Source: Herpetosiphon giganteus
Lineage (GTDB): Bacteria; Chloroflexota; Chloroflexia; Chloroflexales; Herpetosiphonaceae
DNA length: 64,000 bases
Direction of reading: 5' to 3'
Assembly: GCF_016907925.1 (NCBI RefSeq)
Contig: NZ_JAFBCZ010000002.1
Span: 1 to 64,000 of the forward strand
A program made the position numbers and the translations under genes. This document shows positions 54,486-63,848 of the stretch, piece by piece; the first letter of the stretch is position 1, and the number at the start of each line of letters is the position of its first letter. The notes under the pieces were generated by a model that worked only from the letters and a program-made list of their open reading frames with translations, had not been told where the DNA came from and made no database searches.

Positions 54486-56348
54486 TTATTGGCCCCAAAC
54501 ATTCCAGCGGTCGTCGGCGCTGTTGTTGGTCAATTGCGATTGGCCAGTGCCGTCGGTGTTCATCACATAGATGTTCCAGTTGCCATCGCGGTTGCTATCG
54601 AAGGCGATTTTAGTGCCATCGAGCTTCCACGATGGAGCGCCATCTTCTGCGCTGCTGTTGGTCAAACGGGTCTGGTTGCTGCCATCAGCATTCATCAAAT
54701 AGATTTCGCTATTGCCATCACGGTTTGAGGTGAAGACAATCTTGCTGCCGTCTGGCGAGACCCGTGGGAAACCGTTATCGCTGGTGGTGCTGTTGGTCAA
54801 ATTGACCTTGTTGCGCAATTCCAACGAAAGGTATGGATAATCGTTGGTTGGTTGGTCGGCCAGCCAGTTCAATTCGGCGCGATAGATGTTGTACTTGGCG
54901 CTGGTGCCACAGTTTGCTGCCCAGTAGAGATAGCGGCCATCAGCACTCCAGCTTGGCGTTTCATTAACACAATCATCAAGCGTTACTTGGGTTTGGCTAG
55001 CTCCGTTGGTATAGCTCACAAAAATTTGGGGCTTGCCTGAACGGTCTGAAACAAAGGCCAATTTGCTGCCATCGGGTGAAACCGAAGCATTGTAATCGTT
55101 CGATGGAGTGCCAACATAGCCTTGGTATGGCACACCTGGAGGGGTGGGCGTACCGTCGGTGTAGGTCACGCGGGTCATTGCGCCATCAGCGCCAACCGTC
55201 CAGATTTGGCGATTTGCGCCATTGCCACGGCGTGAATCGACGAACAATTTAACTTTGCTTGGGTCCCACGAGCGTACCCACGAGTATGGCACGGTTTCTT
55301 TGCTATCGTTGCTCCCATACAACAATTGGCTGGTGCCGTCGCCGTTCATGGTGTAGGTATCCCATTCTGCGCCACCATCACGTTTTGAACCAAACGCAAT
55401 TGGCAAGCTTGGCTCTGAGCTATTCCATGGCGTGCCAAGGTGGGTATAGCGCCATTGGAAGTAGTGTTGGCCGACGTTGCCCATTTCAACTTGATAGGCT
55501 GCGTCGTTGGTTGGGGTGTAGGTCAAGATTCTGCGCTCGAACAATTGCACCAAAATATCTTTTTGAACCCCGCCAACCGTTGCTTTGACCCAGTATGGAT
55601 CACTGATTGGCAAGCCCATGGCGCTCGTCCAATCGACGATTGAGCCAGTTGTGCGTTGACCGTTGACCACAATTGGGCCGGTGCGGTTCAAGAAATCCCA
55701 AAAGACTTGGGGAATGTTATGGCCAGTTGTGGCGTTGTAGACCACAAGTTTGGTTTGATCTTTGTAGGCATCGCGCAAATCGTTGCGGGTTGATTTGTTG
55801 CCCGATTTGTCGATTGCATCGGCAACCGATTGATCGCGGCGGTCTGCATCGCGGTAGCCGTTATTGTTGAAGGTCGAAACTGCTGCGAACGATGCATAGG
55901 TTGGCGAATTGCTGTTGGTTTGATAGCCATCGCCGGCAACTGGCACGCGGTCGGCAGCGTTGCGAAAAGCGTTATCATAGGCGTTATCGCCAGTTTTCAA
56001 TTGGCCAGAGACCAATTCAACCACCAACAAGCCATTGGTTACGTCGGTGTTGCCATTGATGCCGTTGATTTCCATGCGGGCTTTATCGAAGTATTGCACG
56101 CGGCGTAAGCCATTTGGCGATTCACGGTAATATTCGTTATAATCAAACCATGGCCCGAAACCCCAATACAACGAGCGTCCATCACGAACCCGTGGATCAT
56201 CCGAACGTCGCCACACTTCTTCGAATTTGGGTGAGACAAAGGCCGAACGATTGGCCCAAGGAGCAGCACTAGCCGTGCCTTGGAATAATGTGCTGACCAT
56301 CACGAAAGCACTAAGCAAACCAGTAAGGCGAACCTTCAATCGAGACAT
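54486..56348 (-). CDS. Secreted PD40/TolB-like beta-propeller protein
   Basis: 620 residues. Signal peptide (LLSAFVMVSTLFQGTASA). Residues about 30-330 form an N-terminal domain (FEEVWRRSDDPRVRDGRS, YWGFGPWFDYNEYYRE) also seen, as a type, in other secreted Chloroflexota proteins. The C-terminal half is a TolB-like propeller with repeated PD40 units (VSPDGSKLAFVSDRSGKPQI; RVSPDGSKIVFTSNRDGNSE). The function is probably binding of a surface ligand. AGGAGG precedes the ATG. Confidence 0.85.
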   Translation of the reverse strand: MSRLKVRLTGLLSAFVMVSTLFQGTASAAPWANRSAFVSPKFEEVWRRSDDPRVRDGRSLYWGFGPWFDYNEYYRESPNGLRRVQYFDKARMEINGINGNTDVTNGLLVVELVSGQLKTGDNAYDNAFRNAADRVPVAGDGYQTNSNSPTYASFAAVSTFNNNGYRDADRRDQSVADAIDKSGNKSTRNDLRDAYKDQTKLVVYNATTGHNIPQVFWDFLNRTGPIVVNGQRTTGSIVDWTSAMGLPISDPYWVKATVGGVQKDILVQLFERRILTYTPTNDAAYQVEMGNVGQHYFQWRYTHLGTPWNSSEPSLPIAFGSKRDGGAEWDTYTMNGDGTSQLLYGSNDSKETVPYSWVRSWDPSKVKLFVDSRRGNGANRQIWTVGADGAMTRVTYTDGTPTPPGVPYQGYVGTPSNDYNASVSPDGSKLAFVSDRSGKPQIFVSYTNGASQTQVTLDDCVNETPSWSADGRYLYWAANCGTSAKYNIYRAELNWLADQPTNDYPYLSLELRNKVNLTNSTTSDNGFPRVSPDGSKIVFTSNRDGNSEIYLMNADGSNQTRLTNSSAEDGAPSWKLDGTKIAFDSNRDGNWNIYVMNTDGTGQSQLTNNSADDRWNVWGQ

Positions 56349-56473
56349 TGCGACTTCCTCCTAAGCAAAAGAACCAGTTTCTCGATCCGTCATCTGCGGT
56401 ATCTGGCTCTACTATACAATGGTCGTCGTGTGAACCAAATTGTACAGATCTGAGATATATGTCATAAATGCTT

Positions 56474-56495
56474 GTTAAACCTGATAAAGTTTAAC
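56474..56495. promoter_or_regulatory. Inverted repeat upstream of lysA
   Basis: GTTAAAC-N8-GTTTAAC, 39 bp before the lysA start in the divergent region. A possible operator; I see no lysine riboswitch. Confidence 0.4.
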
Positions 56496-56534
56496 CGCCT
56501 AAAATTCATCTAACCATGCCACGAGGATTAGCCA

Positions 56535-57866
56535 ATGGAACACGCCGAAGTTCGCCGCATGCCCAATGCCCATATTTGGCCAATGAGTGCCAGCGTTATT
56601 CATGATCGCTTACAGATTGCTGGTTGCGATCTATCGGCGCTTGCTGCCGAATATGGAACCCCGCTCTATGTTTTGGATGCTGAGACGATTCGCACGATTG
56701 CAATGCGCTATAGTGCCGCCTTGCGCCATGCCTATGGTGGCCCTGTCAGCATTCACTATGCCAGCAAAGCTTTATTAAATGTCGGGGTAGCACGATTGGT
56801 GCATTCCTTGGGCTTGGGGTTGGATGTGGTATCTGGTGGTGAGTTGGCGATTGCGCAACGAGCCGGAATGCCGCTCGATCATATTCATTTGCACGGCAAT
56901 GGTACACCACCAGCCGAATTAGCTCAAGCGGTTGAGGCAGGCATTGGCCGAATTGTGGTCGATAATCTTGATCAGCTGAAATTTTTGGCCGAGTTTTGCG
57001 CCAATCGCGCTACACCGCAAACAATCTTATTGCGGATTGCGCCCGATGTGGCTGCTGGCGCGCATGCCCATATTCGCACCGGCGCAGCCAGCGCCAAATT
57101 TGGCTTGCCGCTTGATGATGGAAGCGCTGCCGAAGCTGTGCGTCTAGCCTTGCAAGCACCTGGCTTGAATTTGGTTGGCTTGCACGCCCATATTGGTTCG
57201 CAAATGCGCGATTGGGCAGCCTTGCGCGAGATGATCAGTCGCTTGTTGATATTTGCTGATCAGCAGCGTCGTGAACGGGGTTGGCTATTAACGGAATTAA
57301 GCCCAGGTGGTGGTTTGGCGGTGGCCTACATGCCCAACGAGCAGGCTGGCGATATTGAAACCTACGCCAATACGATTGCTAATGCAGTCCGAACTGGATG
57401 CGAACGCTATCAGATTCCATTGCCAAAACTGATTATCGAGCCAGGTCGATCGTTGGTAGCGCGGGCTGGCGTGGCAATTTATAGCGTTACTGGCCATAAA
57501 ACGGTGGCTGGTGGCAGCAATTATTTGCATATTGATGGCGGAATGGGCGATAATTTGCGGCCTTCGTTGTACAATGCTCAGTATACCGCTGCGTTGGTTG
57601 CTGGTCCGCTTGCTCCGCCGATTGCGCCTGTGCAATTGGCCGGAAGGTTTTGTGAGTCTGGCGATGTCTTAATTCGCGAGGTTGCCTTACCTGCCGCCGA
57701 GGTTGGTGAGCTTGTAGCAGTGCCTGTCGCTGGCGCGTATACCCTAAGTATGGCCAGCGCGTATAATGGAGTGCCACGCCCAGCGTTATTGCTGCTCGAT
57801 CAAGGCCAAGCGACGCTGCTGCAACGCCGCGAAACCTACGCCGATTTGATGGCAAGAGATATTTAA
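56535..57866 (+). CDS. lysA: Diaminopimelate decarboxylase
   Basis: 443 residues. Last step of lysine synthesis: decarboxylates meso-diaminopimelate with PLP. PLP Lys78 sits in SIHYASKALL; GLHAHIGSQ, ELSPGGGLAVAY and IEPGRSLVA follow; the substrate-binding CESGDV is near residue 374. GAGGA lies 7 bases before the ATG. It stands alone and is divergent from the propeller gene. Confidence 0.95.
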   Translation: MEHAEVRRMPNAHIWPMSASVIHDRLQIAGCDLSALAAEYGTPLYVLDAETIRTIAMRYSAALRHAYGGPVSIHYASKALLNVGVARLVHSLGLGLDVVSGGELAIAQRAGMPLDHIHLHGNGTPPAELAQAVEAGIGRIVVDNLDQLKFLAEFCANRATPQTILLRIAPDVAAGAHAHIRTGAASAKFGLPLDDGSAAEAVRLALQAPGLNLVGLHAHIGSQMRDWAALREMISRLLIFADQQRRERGWLLTELSPGGGLAVAYMPNEQAGDIETYANTIANAVRTGCERYQIPLPKLIIEPGRSLVARAGVAIYSVTGHKTVAGGSNYLHIDGGMGDNLRPSLYNAQYTAALVAGPLAPPIAPVQLAGRFCESGDVLIREVALPAAEVGELVAVPVAGAYTLSMASAYNGVPRPALLLLDQGQATLLQRRETYADLMARDI

Positions 57867-57868
57867 TT

Positions 57869-58017
57869 GGGGATCGGTTGTTGGGGGTCGGGGATCAGGG
57901 GCTGGGTTTTAACGCAGAGGCGCAGAGATTATGCGTGGCTGAAATACTTGTTGGGTTTGGCAAGGGATAGTAGGCTAACAGAAGTTACCGACCCCCAACC
58001 CCCAATCCCCGACAACC
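57869..58017. repeat. Dispersed intergenic repeat with inverted arms
   Basis: ggttgttgggggtcgg (57876-57891) is an imperfect inverse of the block ending at 58017 (ccgacccccaacccccaatc, then cccgacaacc). Between them lies taacgcagaggcgcagagatt, related to the 151-172 motif. A tctatg/ctctatgttc run follows up to dnaG. Confidence 0.75.
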
Positions 58018-58063
58018 AAATATTGTTATGTTCTATGCTCTATGTTCTATGCTCTAAATAATT

Positions 58064-60001
58064 ATGAACTCAGTGATTGAAGACATCAAAGAACGCATTG
58101 ATATTGTGTCGTTCATCAGCGATTATGTGCCGTTGCGCAAGGCCGGGCGCAATTGGGTGGGCTTTTGCCCATTCCATTCGAATACCCGCACGCCAGCGTT
58201 TACCGTGTTTGCAGAAAGCAATAGCTATCACTGTTTTGGCTGCAAAGCCAGCGGCACAATTTTTGATTTTTTGATGCAACGCGAGGGCATCGATTTTCCT
58301 GAGGCGCTGAACCAACTGGCGGCGCGGGCTGGCGTGCAGTTGCGCCAACGCACCGTCCAAGATGAGCAAGAAGATGTGCTGCGCTCGCGCATGTTCGAGT
58401 TGAACGCTGCTGCTGCCAAGTTTTGGGGCCATCAACTCTTGCAATCGCCCAAAGCGGCCCATGTTCGCAGCTATATCGAGCAACGCGGGCTGTTGCCGCA
58501 AACCGTCGAGCAATTTCAGTTGGGCTATGCCAGCGACGATTGGTCAGGCTTGTTGGGCTATTTGCACGATCGTCATGGCGCAAAGCCAAGCGAAGTTGCC
58601 GAGGCGGGCTTGGCCTTGGAGCGTGAGAACGGTGGCTATTACGATCGTTTTCGCGGGCGTTTGATGTTCCCAATTCATAATCCCAAGGGCCAAGTTGTGG
58701 GCTTTGGCGGGCGGATTTTGGGCGATGGCCACCCCAAATATATCAATTCGCCGCAAACTTTGCTCTTTGATAAAAGCAGCCTGTTATATGGCCTGTATCA
58801 AGCCCGCGAAACCATTCGTAGCAGCGATAGCGTGGTTGTGGTCGAAGGCTATATGGATGTGATTATGGCTCATCAGGCTGGCTTTCGCAATGTGATTGCG
58901 CCAATGGGCACAGCCCTAACCGATATTCATGCCAGCCAGCTGAATAAAATGACCAAGCGCATTACCTTGGCAATGGATGGCGACGCTGCTGGTCAATCGG
59001 CGGCTTTGCGTGGCCTTGAAACCTTGCGCGAAACCCTTGATACCCATGTGCGGCCTGTGCCAACAGCTTCGGGCTTGCTGCGTTGGGAGCGTGAACTTGA
59101 TGCAACAATTGCGATTGCTCTGCTGCCCGATGGCCGCGACCCAGACGATATTGTGCGCAACAATCCTGATGATTGGCGCGCGCTGATTGCCAATGCTCAG
59201 CCGTTGATGGATTTTTATCTGGCAACCTTAACGCGGGGCTTGGATTTGGGCAGTGCCAAGGGTAAATCGGCAGCAGTTGAGCGGCTTACGCCATTGCTCA
59301 ATCAAATTGCCGACCCAGTTGAGCGCGCCCACTATATTCAGCGGCTCGCCAACCAGATCAAGGTTGATCAGCGGCTCATTGAAGGTACGATTAGCGGCGA
59401 TCAACCAGAGCGGCAGCGCAAGCAGAATCAACGCCAAAGCCGCCCCGCTGCACCGCCGCCAGTGTTTTCAATTCTCGAGCAGGAGGCGCGGCGCGAAGAT
59501 TTTCTCTTATCGTTATTAATTCGCTTTCCCCAAGTACATGCGGTGGTCAGCGAACAGTTACGTGATGATTTAGCCGCAGCGCCAACCCTGCGTGAGTTGT
59601 GGAATGGCGATGTGAGCGAACTATTTGAACGAGTCGAAAATCGTGTATTATGGGATCTGTGGCGCTCAGCCCAGGCGATGGCTACTCCCAATCCTATTGA
59701 ATGGCTTGAAACGGTACCACCCGAATTGCAAGCCCATGGCGAACGCCTACTTAATTGGGATCATGCTCCACCAACCCGTAGTTTCCGTGTGACTCGTGAG
59801 GCCGAGGAATGTTTGCGCCCATTGCGCTACCGATTGGGCAAGCGCTGGAGCGAACGCCTTGGTCAGATGATTGCCGCCGCCGAACCTGGTGAACAGGAAC
59901 GATTGCTGGAGCAAGCCATGGCTTTACAACATTATTTGCGTGCCACATCAGAACCACGCCGTAGCAGCTATTTTCTTGATACCCGTGATTCGCTCAAATA
60001 A
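58064..60001 (+). CDS. dnaG: DNA primase
   Basis: 645 residues. Makes RNA primers for replication. Zinc-binding CPFH...CFGC region (about 40-65), TOPRIM domain with VVVEGYMDVIMA (about 258) and MDGDAAGQSAALRG (about 303), and a C-terminal helicase-binding region. Length is normal. No RBS is visible before the ATG, although dispersed repeat sequence precedes it. rpoD follows 15 bp downstream, the macromolecular synthesis operon order without rpsU. Confidence 0.95.
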   Translation: MNSVIEDIKERIDIVSFISDYVPLRKAGRNWVGFCPFHSNTRTPAFTVFAESNSYHCFGCKASGTIFDFLMQREGIDFPEALNQLAARAGVQLRQRTVQDEQEDVLRSRMFELNAAAAKFWGHQLLQSPKAAHVRSYIEQRGLLPQTVEQFQLGYASDDWSGLLGYLHDRHGAKPSEVAEAGLALERENGGYYDRFRGRLMFPIHNPKGQVVGFGGRILGDGHPKYINSPQTLLFDKSSLLYGLYQARETIRSSDSVVVVEGYMDVIMAHQAGFRNVIAPMGTALTDIHASQLNKMTKRITLAMDGDAAGQSAALRGLETLRETLDTHVRPVPTASGLLRWERELDATIAIALLPDGRDPDDIVRNNPDDWRALIANAQPLMDFYLATLTRGLDLGSAKGKSAAVERLTPLLNQIADPVERAHYIQRLANQIKVDQRLIEGTISGDQPERQRKQNQRQSRPAAPPPVFSILEQEARREDFLLSLLIRFPQVHAVVSEQLRDDLAAAPTLRELWNGDVSELFERVENRVLWDLWRSAQAMATPNPIEWLETVPPELQAHGERLLNWDHAPPTRSFRVTREAEECLRPLRYRLGKRWSERLGQMIAAAEPGEQERLLEQAMALQHYLRATSEPRRSSYFLDTRDSLK

Positions 60002-60016
60002 TTAGAGGAGGAACAG

Positions 60017-61219
60017 ATGGCTCTTGACGATGAAGTCCTCGACTCTGAGCTTGCGGGCGATGAAACGGACGATTTTCCCGCTTTACGCACACTCAGCGAT
60101 CTTTTAGCCACCGGTAAAAAACGCGGTTATGTTACGCCGGGCGAAATTCAACAAATTATCGATTCACAACGTGATGAAGATAAACAACTCGAAGAAATTC
60201 GTGAGAGCTTGCAAAAGGCCAATATTCGGGTCGAGGAAACTGGCGACGATGATGATGAAATCACTGTCAGCGAGAATCCCGAAGTCGATTTTTCCAACGA
60301 GGGCATTAGTGTCAACGACACCGTTCGTTTGTATTTGCGCGAAATTGGCTTAGTGCCGTTGCTCAAGGGCGAGCAAGAGGTCGAGTTGGCCAAGGCCATG
60401 GAAGATGGCGATAAAGCGCAACAGGAATTGATCGAAAACGATCATACGCTTTCCGATGCTGAACGGCTTGCCTTGCGCCGCCGGATTGATCGTGGCCATC
60501 AATCGCGCGAACATCTCACAACTGCCAATTTGCGTTTGGTGGTCAGCGTCGCCAAAAAATATATCGGTCGCGGGCTTTCGTTGCTCGACTTGATTCAAGA
60601 AGGCAATGTTGGTTTGATTCGTGCGGTCGAGAAGTTTAACTACCTGAAGGGCTTTAAGTTCTCAACCTACGCGACATGGTGGATTCGCCAAGCAATTACG
60701 CGGGCCATCGCCGACCAAGCACGCACGATTCGGATTCCCGTCCACATGGTCGAGACGATCAACCGCATGATGCGTACCGCCCGCCGTTTGACCCAAGAGA
60801 ATGGCCGCGAGCCGAGCGATGAAGAACTGGCACAAGCACTAGACTTGACCGTCGAGAAGGTGCGAGCGATTCGTAAAACCTCAATGGAGCCAGTTTCCTT
60901 GGAAACGCCAGTTGGCCAAGAGGAAGATAGCCAGCTTGGCGACTTCTTGCCCGACGAAAAGCTTGAAGCGCCTTCCGATGCGGCCTCGCACCAGATGTTG
61001 CGCGAACAAGTGGCCCAAGTGCTTGATCAGTTGACCGAACGCGAAAAGCGGGTGCTGAAACTACGCTTTGGGCTAGAGGACGGTACTCAACGCACGCTTG
61101 AAGAAGTTGGCAAAGAGTTTGGGGTAACTCGCGAACGGATTCGCCAGATCGAGGTTAAGGCCCTGCGCAAGCTGCGCCACCCCCGCTTTGGCAAAAAACT
61201 GCGCGATTATCTCGAGTAA
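60017..61219 (+). CDS. rpoD: Primary sigma factor RpoD/SigA
   Basis: 400 residues. Region 1.2 [16 protein letters not shown], region 2 [20 protein letters not shown] then [20 protein letters not shown] (-10 binding), region 3, and region 4.2 [19 protein letters not shown] (-35 contact, about 370). Directs basal transcription. AGAGGAGG precedes the ATG. It is shorter than proteobacterial RpoD, with no non-conserved 1.2-2.1 insert, as in SigA of Gram-positive bacteria. Confidence 0.95.
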   Translation: MALDDEVLDSELAGDETDDFPALRTLSDLLATGKKRGYVTPGEIQQIIDSQRDEDKQLEEIRESLQKANIRVEETGDDDDEITVSENPEVDFSNEGISVNDTVRLYLREIGLVPLLKGEQEVELAKAMEDGDKAQQELIENDHTLSDAERLALRRRIDRGHQSREHLTTANLRLVVSVAKKYIGRGLSLLDLIQEGNVGLIRAVEKFNYLKGFKFSTYATWWIRQAITRAIADQARTIRIPVHMVETINRMMRTARRLTQENGREPSDEELAQALDLTVEKVRAIRKTSMEPVSLETPVGQEEDSQLGDFLPDEKLEAPSDAASHQMLREQVAQVLDQLTEREKRVLKLRFGLEDGTQRTLEEVGKEFGVTRERIRQIEVKALRKLRHPRFGKKLRDYLE

Positions 61220-61230
61220 ATTGAAATATT

Positions 61231-61294
61231 AACCACGAAGAGCACGAAGGAACACGAAGATAAGTACTTTGCGTTCTTCGCGTTCTTCGTGGTT
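61231..61294. repeat. Imperfect inverted copy of the accacgaag repeat
   Basis: aaccacgaagagcacgaag (61231-61249) pairs with cttcgcgttcttcgtggtt (61276-61294) at 17 of 19 positions. It lies 11 bp after rpoD and could act as a hairpin at the transcript end. Confidence 0.8.
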
Positions 61295-61401
61295 AATAAA
61301 TCTCGTCGGTTACTCCCAATCCCCAGCCTCCATCAACCAATCCCCAATCCTATGTTCTTTGTTCTATGCTCTTTTGATGGCATAGCGCTTGCATAGCCAA
61401 T

Positions 61402-61430
61402 TTGACATCAACCAAAACTCAATGTAGAGT
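61402..61430 (+). promoter_or_regulatory. Promoter of riboswitch-terC transcript
   Basis: Perfect TTGACA (61402-61407), 17-bp spacer, TAGAGT (61425-61430). Start is predicted near 61437, just before the aptamer. Confidence 0.7.
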
Positions 61431-61456
61431 TGTTGGGTAGCTAAATAACGAACTGC

Positions 61457-61617
61457 ATGGGGAGTAGCCACCCGCCTTTCGGGGCAAATAGTCGTCAGTA
61501 CGGAGCCAAACAGCTCCCGGCTATTTGCACGTGAGCAATCAATGTTCACGTCGGCAAGACCATTACGACACGTTTCTTTTTAACCGTGCCGTGTGGATCT
61601 TGCGCGGCGTTTTTTTT
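61457..61617 (+). promoter_or_regulatory. yybP-ykoY manganese riboswitch with terminator
   Basis: Conserved GGGGAGTAGCC (61459-61469), GTCGTCAGTACGG (61491-61503) and CAAGACC (61555-61561) match the yybP-ykoY aptamer. Outer helix ATGG/CCAT closes at 61457-61460/61560-61563. A terminator (cgtgccg 61585-61591 with cgcggcg 61603-61609, eight Ts) follows. acacg (61568-61572) can pair with cgtgt (61590-61594), overlapping the terminator's left arm. In this class Mn2+ binding favours expression of the downstream exporter. Confidence 0.9.
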
Positions 61618-61659
61618 ATGCCCCGCACCACAGGCTAAAGCAAGCAGCGGAGGACACGA

Positions 61660-62646
61660 ATGGACATTGGAATTTGGCCGTGGGTTGGATTTACCGTCTT
61701 TGTATTCGCGATGTTGGCACTCGACTTAGGCGTGTTCCACCGCAATTCGCACGAAGTCTCAGTGAAGGAAGCAGCAATCTGGAGTGTGGTCTGGATTTCG
61801 TTGGCCCTAAGCTTTAACGTTGGGTTGTATTTCTGGCAGGGCGGCGATGTTGCCCTTAAGTTCTTGACTGGTTATTTGATTGAGAAATCGCTCAGCGTCG
61901 ATAATATCTTCGTCTTTGTGCTGATTTTCTCCTATTTCCAAGTGCCAGCCAAATATCAACATCGGGTTTTGTTTTGGGGCGTGTTCGGCGCATTGGTCAT
62001 GCGCGCAATCCTGATTTTCGTCGGGGCCGCCTTGATCGAACGCTTTGAGTGGATCATCTATATCTTCGGGGCATTCTTGATTTACACTGGGATTAATATG
62101 GCTCGCCAAGGCGAAACCCATATGGACCCCGATACCAACCCCGTGGTTAAATTTGTGCGTAAAATCTTACCTGTTTCTTCTCAATACCATGAAGATCATT
62201 TCTTCACCCGCAATGCTGGCAAATTGATGGCCACGCCATTGTTCTTGGTCTTGGTTTTGGTCGAAGCTAGCGACTTGATTTTTGCCGTTGACTCGATTCC
62301 TGCAATCTTTGCAGTAACAACTGATACCTTCTTGGTCTATACCTCGAACGTATTTGCAATTCTCGGCTTGCGCTCGCTGTACTTTGTTTTGGCTGGGGTG
62401 GTCGATAAATTCTACTACCTCAAATATGGTTTGGCTGTGATCTTGACCTTCGTTGGGGTAAAGATGTTGGTGATTGCCTTGGGCATTCACGTTCCAACCT
62501 ATATTTCGTTGGCGGTGATTATCGGCGTGTTGGTTATTTCGGTTATCGCTTCGTTGCGCCGCGCCAAACGGCTCGAAGGTGTCGATACTCCATTGGATAA
62601 CCCAGTGACCAACAAACCAGTGATCAAGCCCGATAACCAAGTCTAA
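61660..62646 (+). CDS. TerC/Alx-family membrane protein, probable manganese exporter
   Basis: 328 residues, about nine membrane helices. TerC signature: conserved acidic residues in EKSLSVDNIFVFVLIF and EASDLIFAVDSIPAIFAVT. TerC/Alx proteins export Mn2+ or help metallate exported proteins. Controlled by the Mn2+ riboswitch upstream, which strongly supports the role. GGAGGA precedes the ATG. A charged tail (about 300-328) ends the protein. A bidirectional terminator follows. Confidence 0.92.
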   Translation: MDIGIWPWVGFTVFVFAMLALDLGVFHRNSHEVSVKEAAIWSVVWISLALSFNVGLYFWQGGDVALKFLTGYLIEKSLSVDNIFVFVLIFSYFQVPAKYQHRVLFWGVFGALVMRAILIFVGAALIERFEWIIYIFGAFLIYTGINMARQGETHMDPDTNPVVKFVRKILPVSSQYHEDHFFTRNAGKLMATPLFLVLVLVEASDLIFAVDSIPAIFAVTTDTFLVYTSNVFAILGLRSLYFVLAGVVDKFYYLKYGLAVILTFVGVKMLVIALGIHVPTYISLAVIIGVLVISVIASLRRAKRLEGVDTPLDNPVTNKPVIKPDNQV

Positions 62647-62659
62647 ATTGTTTGAATTC

Positions 62660-62692
62660 AAGCCCCCGATCGTACAAGCGATTGGGGGCTTT
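62660..62692. terminator. Bidirectional terminator between terC and DUF418-like gene
   Basis: aagcccccgatcg (62660-62672) pairs with cgattgggggctt (62679-62691, one G-U), followed by T-rich sequence. Confidence 0.8.
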
Positions 62693-62698
62693 GTTGAT

Positions 62699-63817
62699 TT
62701 AGCTGGTTGCCCAACGCAGCAGTGCTTCTAATGGGCCATGATTAAAATGTTTTTTCCACCAAACCGAACAGCCAACTGCTACGCCGAAAAAGCCAAGCGC
62801 CAACCCCAATGCTGTTGCCAAACTGCTATTTTGGTAGAAGCCAAGGCTGGTCAGGCTACCCAAACCAAGCACAATATGCCCAATATACCAGGTCAATGCC
62901 AATTGGCCGGTTGCTGCGAGGCTGTTGATGATGCGGCTGGTGCTTAATCCAAGGCTCAGTTGAATACAGCCCATAATAATTGCTAAGCTCAGGCCAGCTG
63001 CCGAGAGCATGAACAACGGCATTGGCGGAATCGACGCGGTGCTGAACAACATTGCTGCATCGGGCTTACCCAAAATCGGCCATGTTTGGCTGAAAACATG
63101 GGTTAAGCCAATTGATCCAAGTTGGGCTGCAAGCGCCATACCTACCCCAACCCAAAACAAGCGCCAACGAACGTGGGCAACCTGCACATGTTGCCGCCCC
63201 AGCCACATGCCAAAGAAAATCAAGCCCGCCCAAGGAAAAACGCTGCGAAAGCCATCAAACAATAGGTTGCGCACCAAGCCTGCAAGCGTCCACAAATTAT
63301 GATATTCAAGCGTGGCCCAATTCCAGTTTTGGTTAAAATCGAAACGCAGAATCAAGCCTACAAATGCCAGCACAAAGCCAAGTGCTAAGCTAAGCAAAAC
63401 GCGATTTGAGGCTTGAAACAGCCATGCAATCAGCAAAAACGTAACGCCATAGACCCGCAAAATATCGCCTGGCCAGATTGAAAGGTTGATCAAGCCCAAA
63501 ACCAGCAAAAATAAGCCCCGTTTGATCAATGTCCAGCGCTTAGCATGAACTGCCACAGCCTCAGCGTCTGGGTTGATGCGGCCAATGAGGCTCAAGCCCA
63601 CGCCAGCCAACACCACAAATAAGGCTGCCGCCCGCCCTTCGCAAAATGCCACAATTAAGCCCAACCAACCGCTCTGCTGATCGCCTTCCACTAATGTCAG
63701 ACTAAAATGCACGATCACCATGCCTAAAATTGCCAAAGCGCGGGCAACATCATAGCCAATAATTCGCTGCGCTTGATTGACCACATTTGTGGTCTTATAG
63801 GTTGTTGTAACTGCCAT
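62699..63817 (-). CDS. DUF418-like multispanning membrane protein
   Basis: 372 residues, about ten membrane helices. N-terminal YDVARALAILGMVIVHF and the C-terminal ATGQLALTWYIGHIVLGLG match the DUF418 or related acyltransferase-type families (DUF1624/heparan-acetyltransferase-like). Likely a membrane acyltransferase or envelope protein; not demonstrable. A GAGAGG-type RBS precedes the ATG. A probable TetR gene lies just upstream on the same strand (32 bp gap), a possible regulator. Confidence 0.7.
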   Translation of the reverse strand: MAVTTTYKTTNVVNQAQRIIGYDVARALAILGMVIVHFSLTLVEGDQQSGWLGLIVAFCEGRAAALFVVLAGVGLSLIGRINPDAEAVAVHAKRWTLIKRGLFLLVLGLINLSIWPGDILRVYGVTFLLIAWLFQASNRVLLSLALGFVLAFVGLILRFDFNQNWNWATLEYHNLWTLAGLVRNLLFDGFRSVFPWAGLIFFGMWLGRQHVQVAHVRWRLFWVGVGMALAAQLGSIGLTHVFSQTWPILGKPDAAMLFSTASIPPMPLFMLSAAGLSLAIIMGCIQLSLGLSTSRIINSLAATGQLALTWYIGHIVLGLGSLTSLGFYQNSSLATALGLALGFFGVAVGCSVWWKKHFNHGPLEALLRWATS

Positions 63818-63848
63818 AGTACCTCTCCAGCCAGCGCAAATTCCCCGA

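Noticed and set aside
56349-56534. Lysine riboswitch before lysA
   Set aside because: The divergent region is too short for the large aptamer and none of its conserved loops are present.
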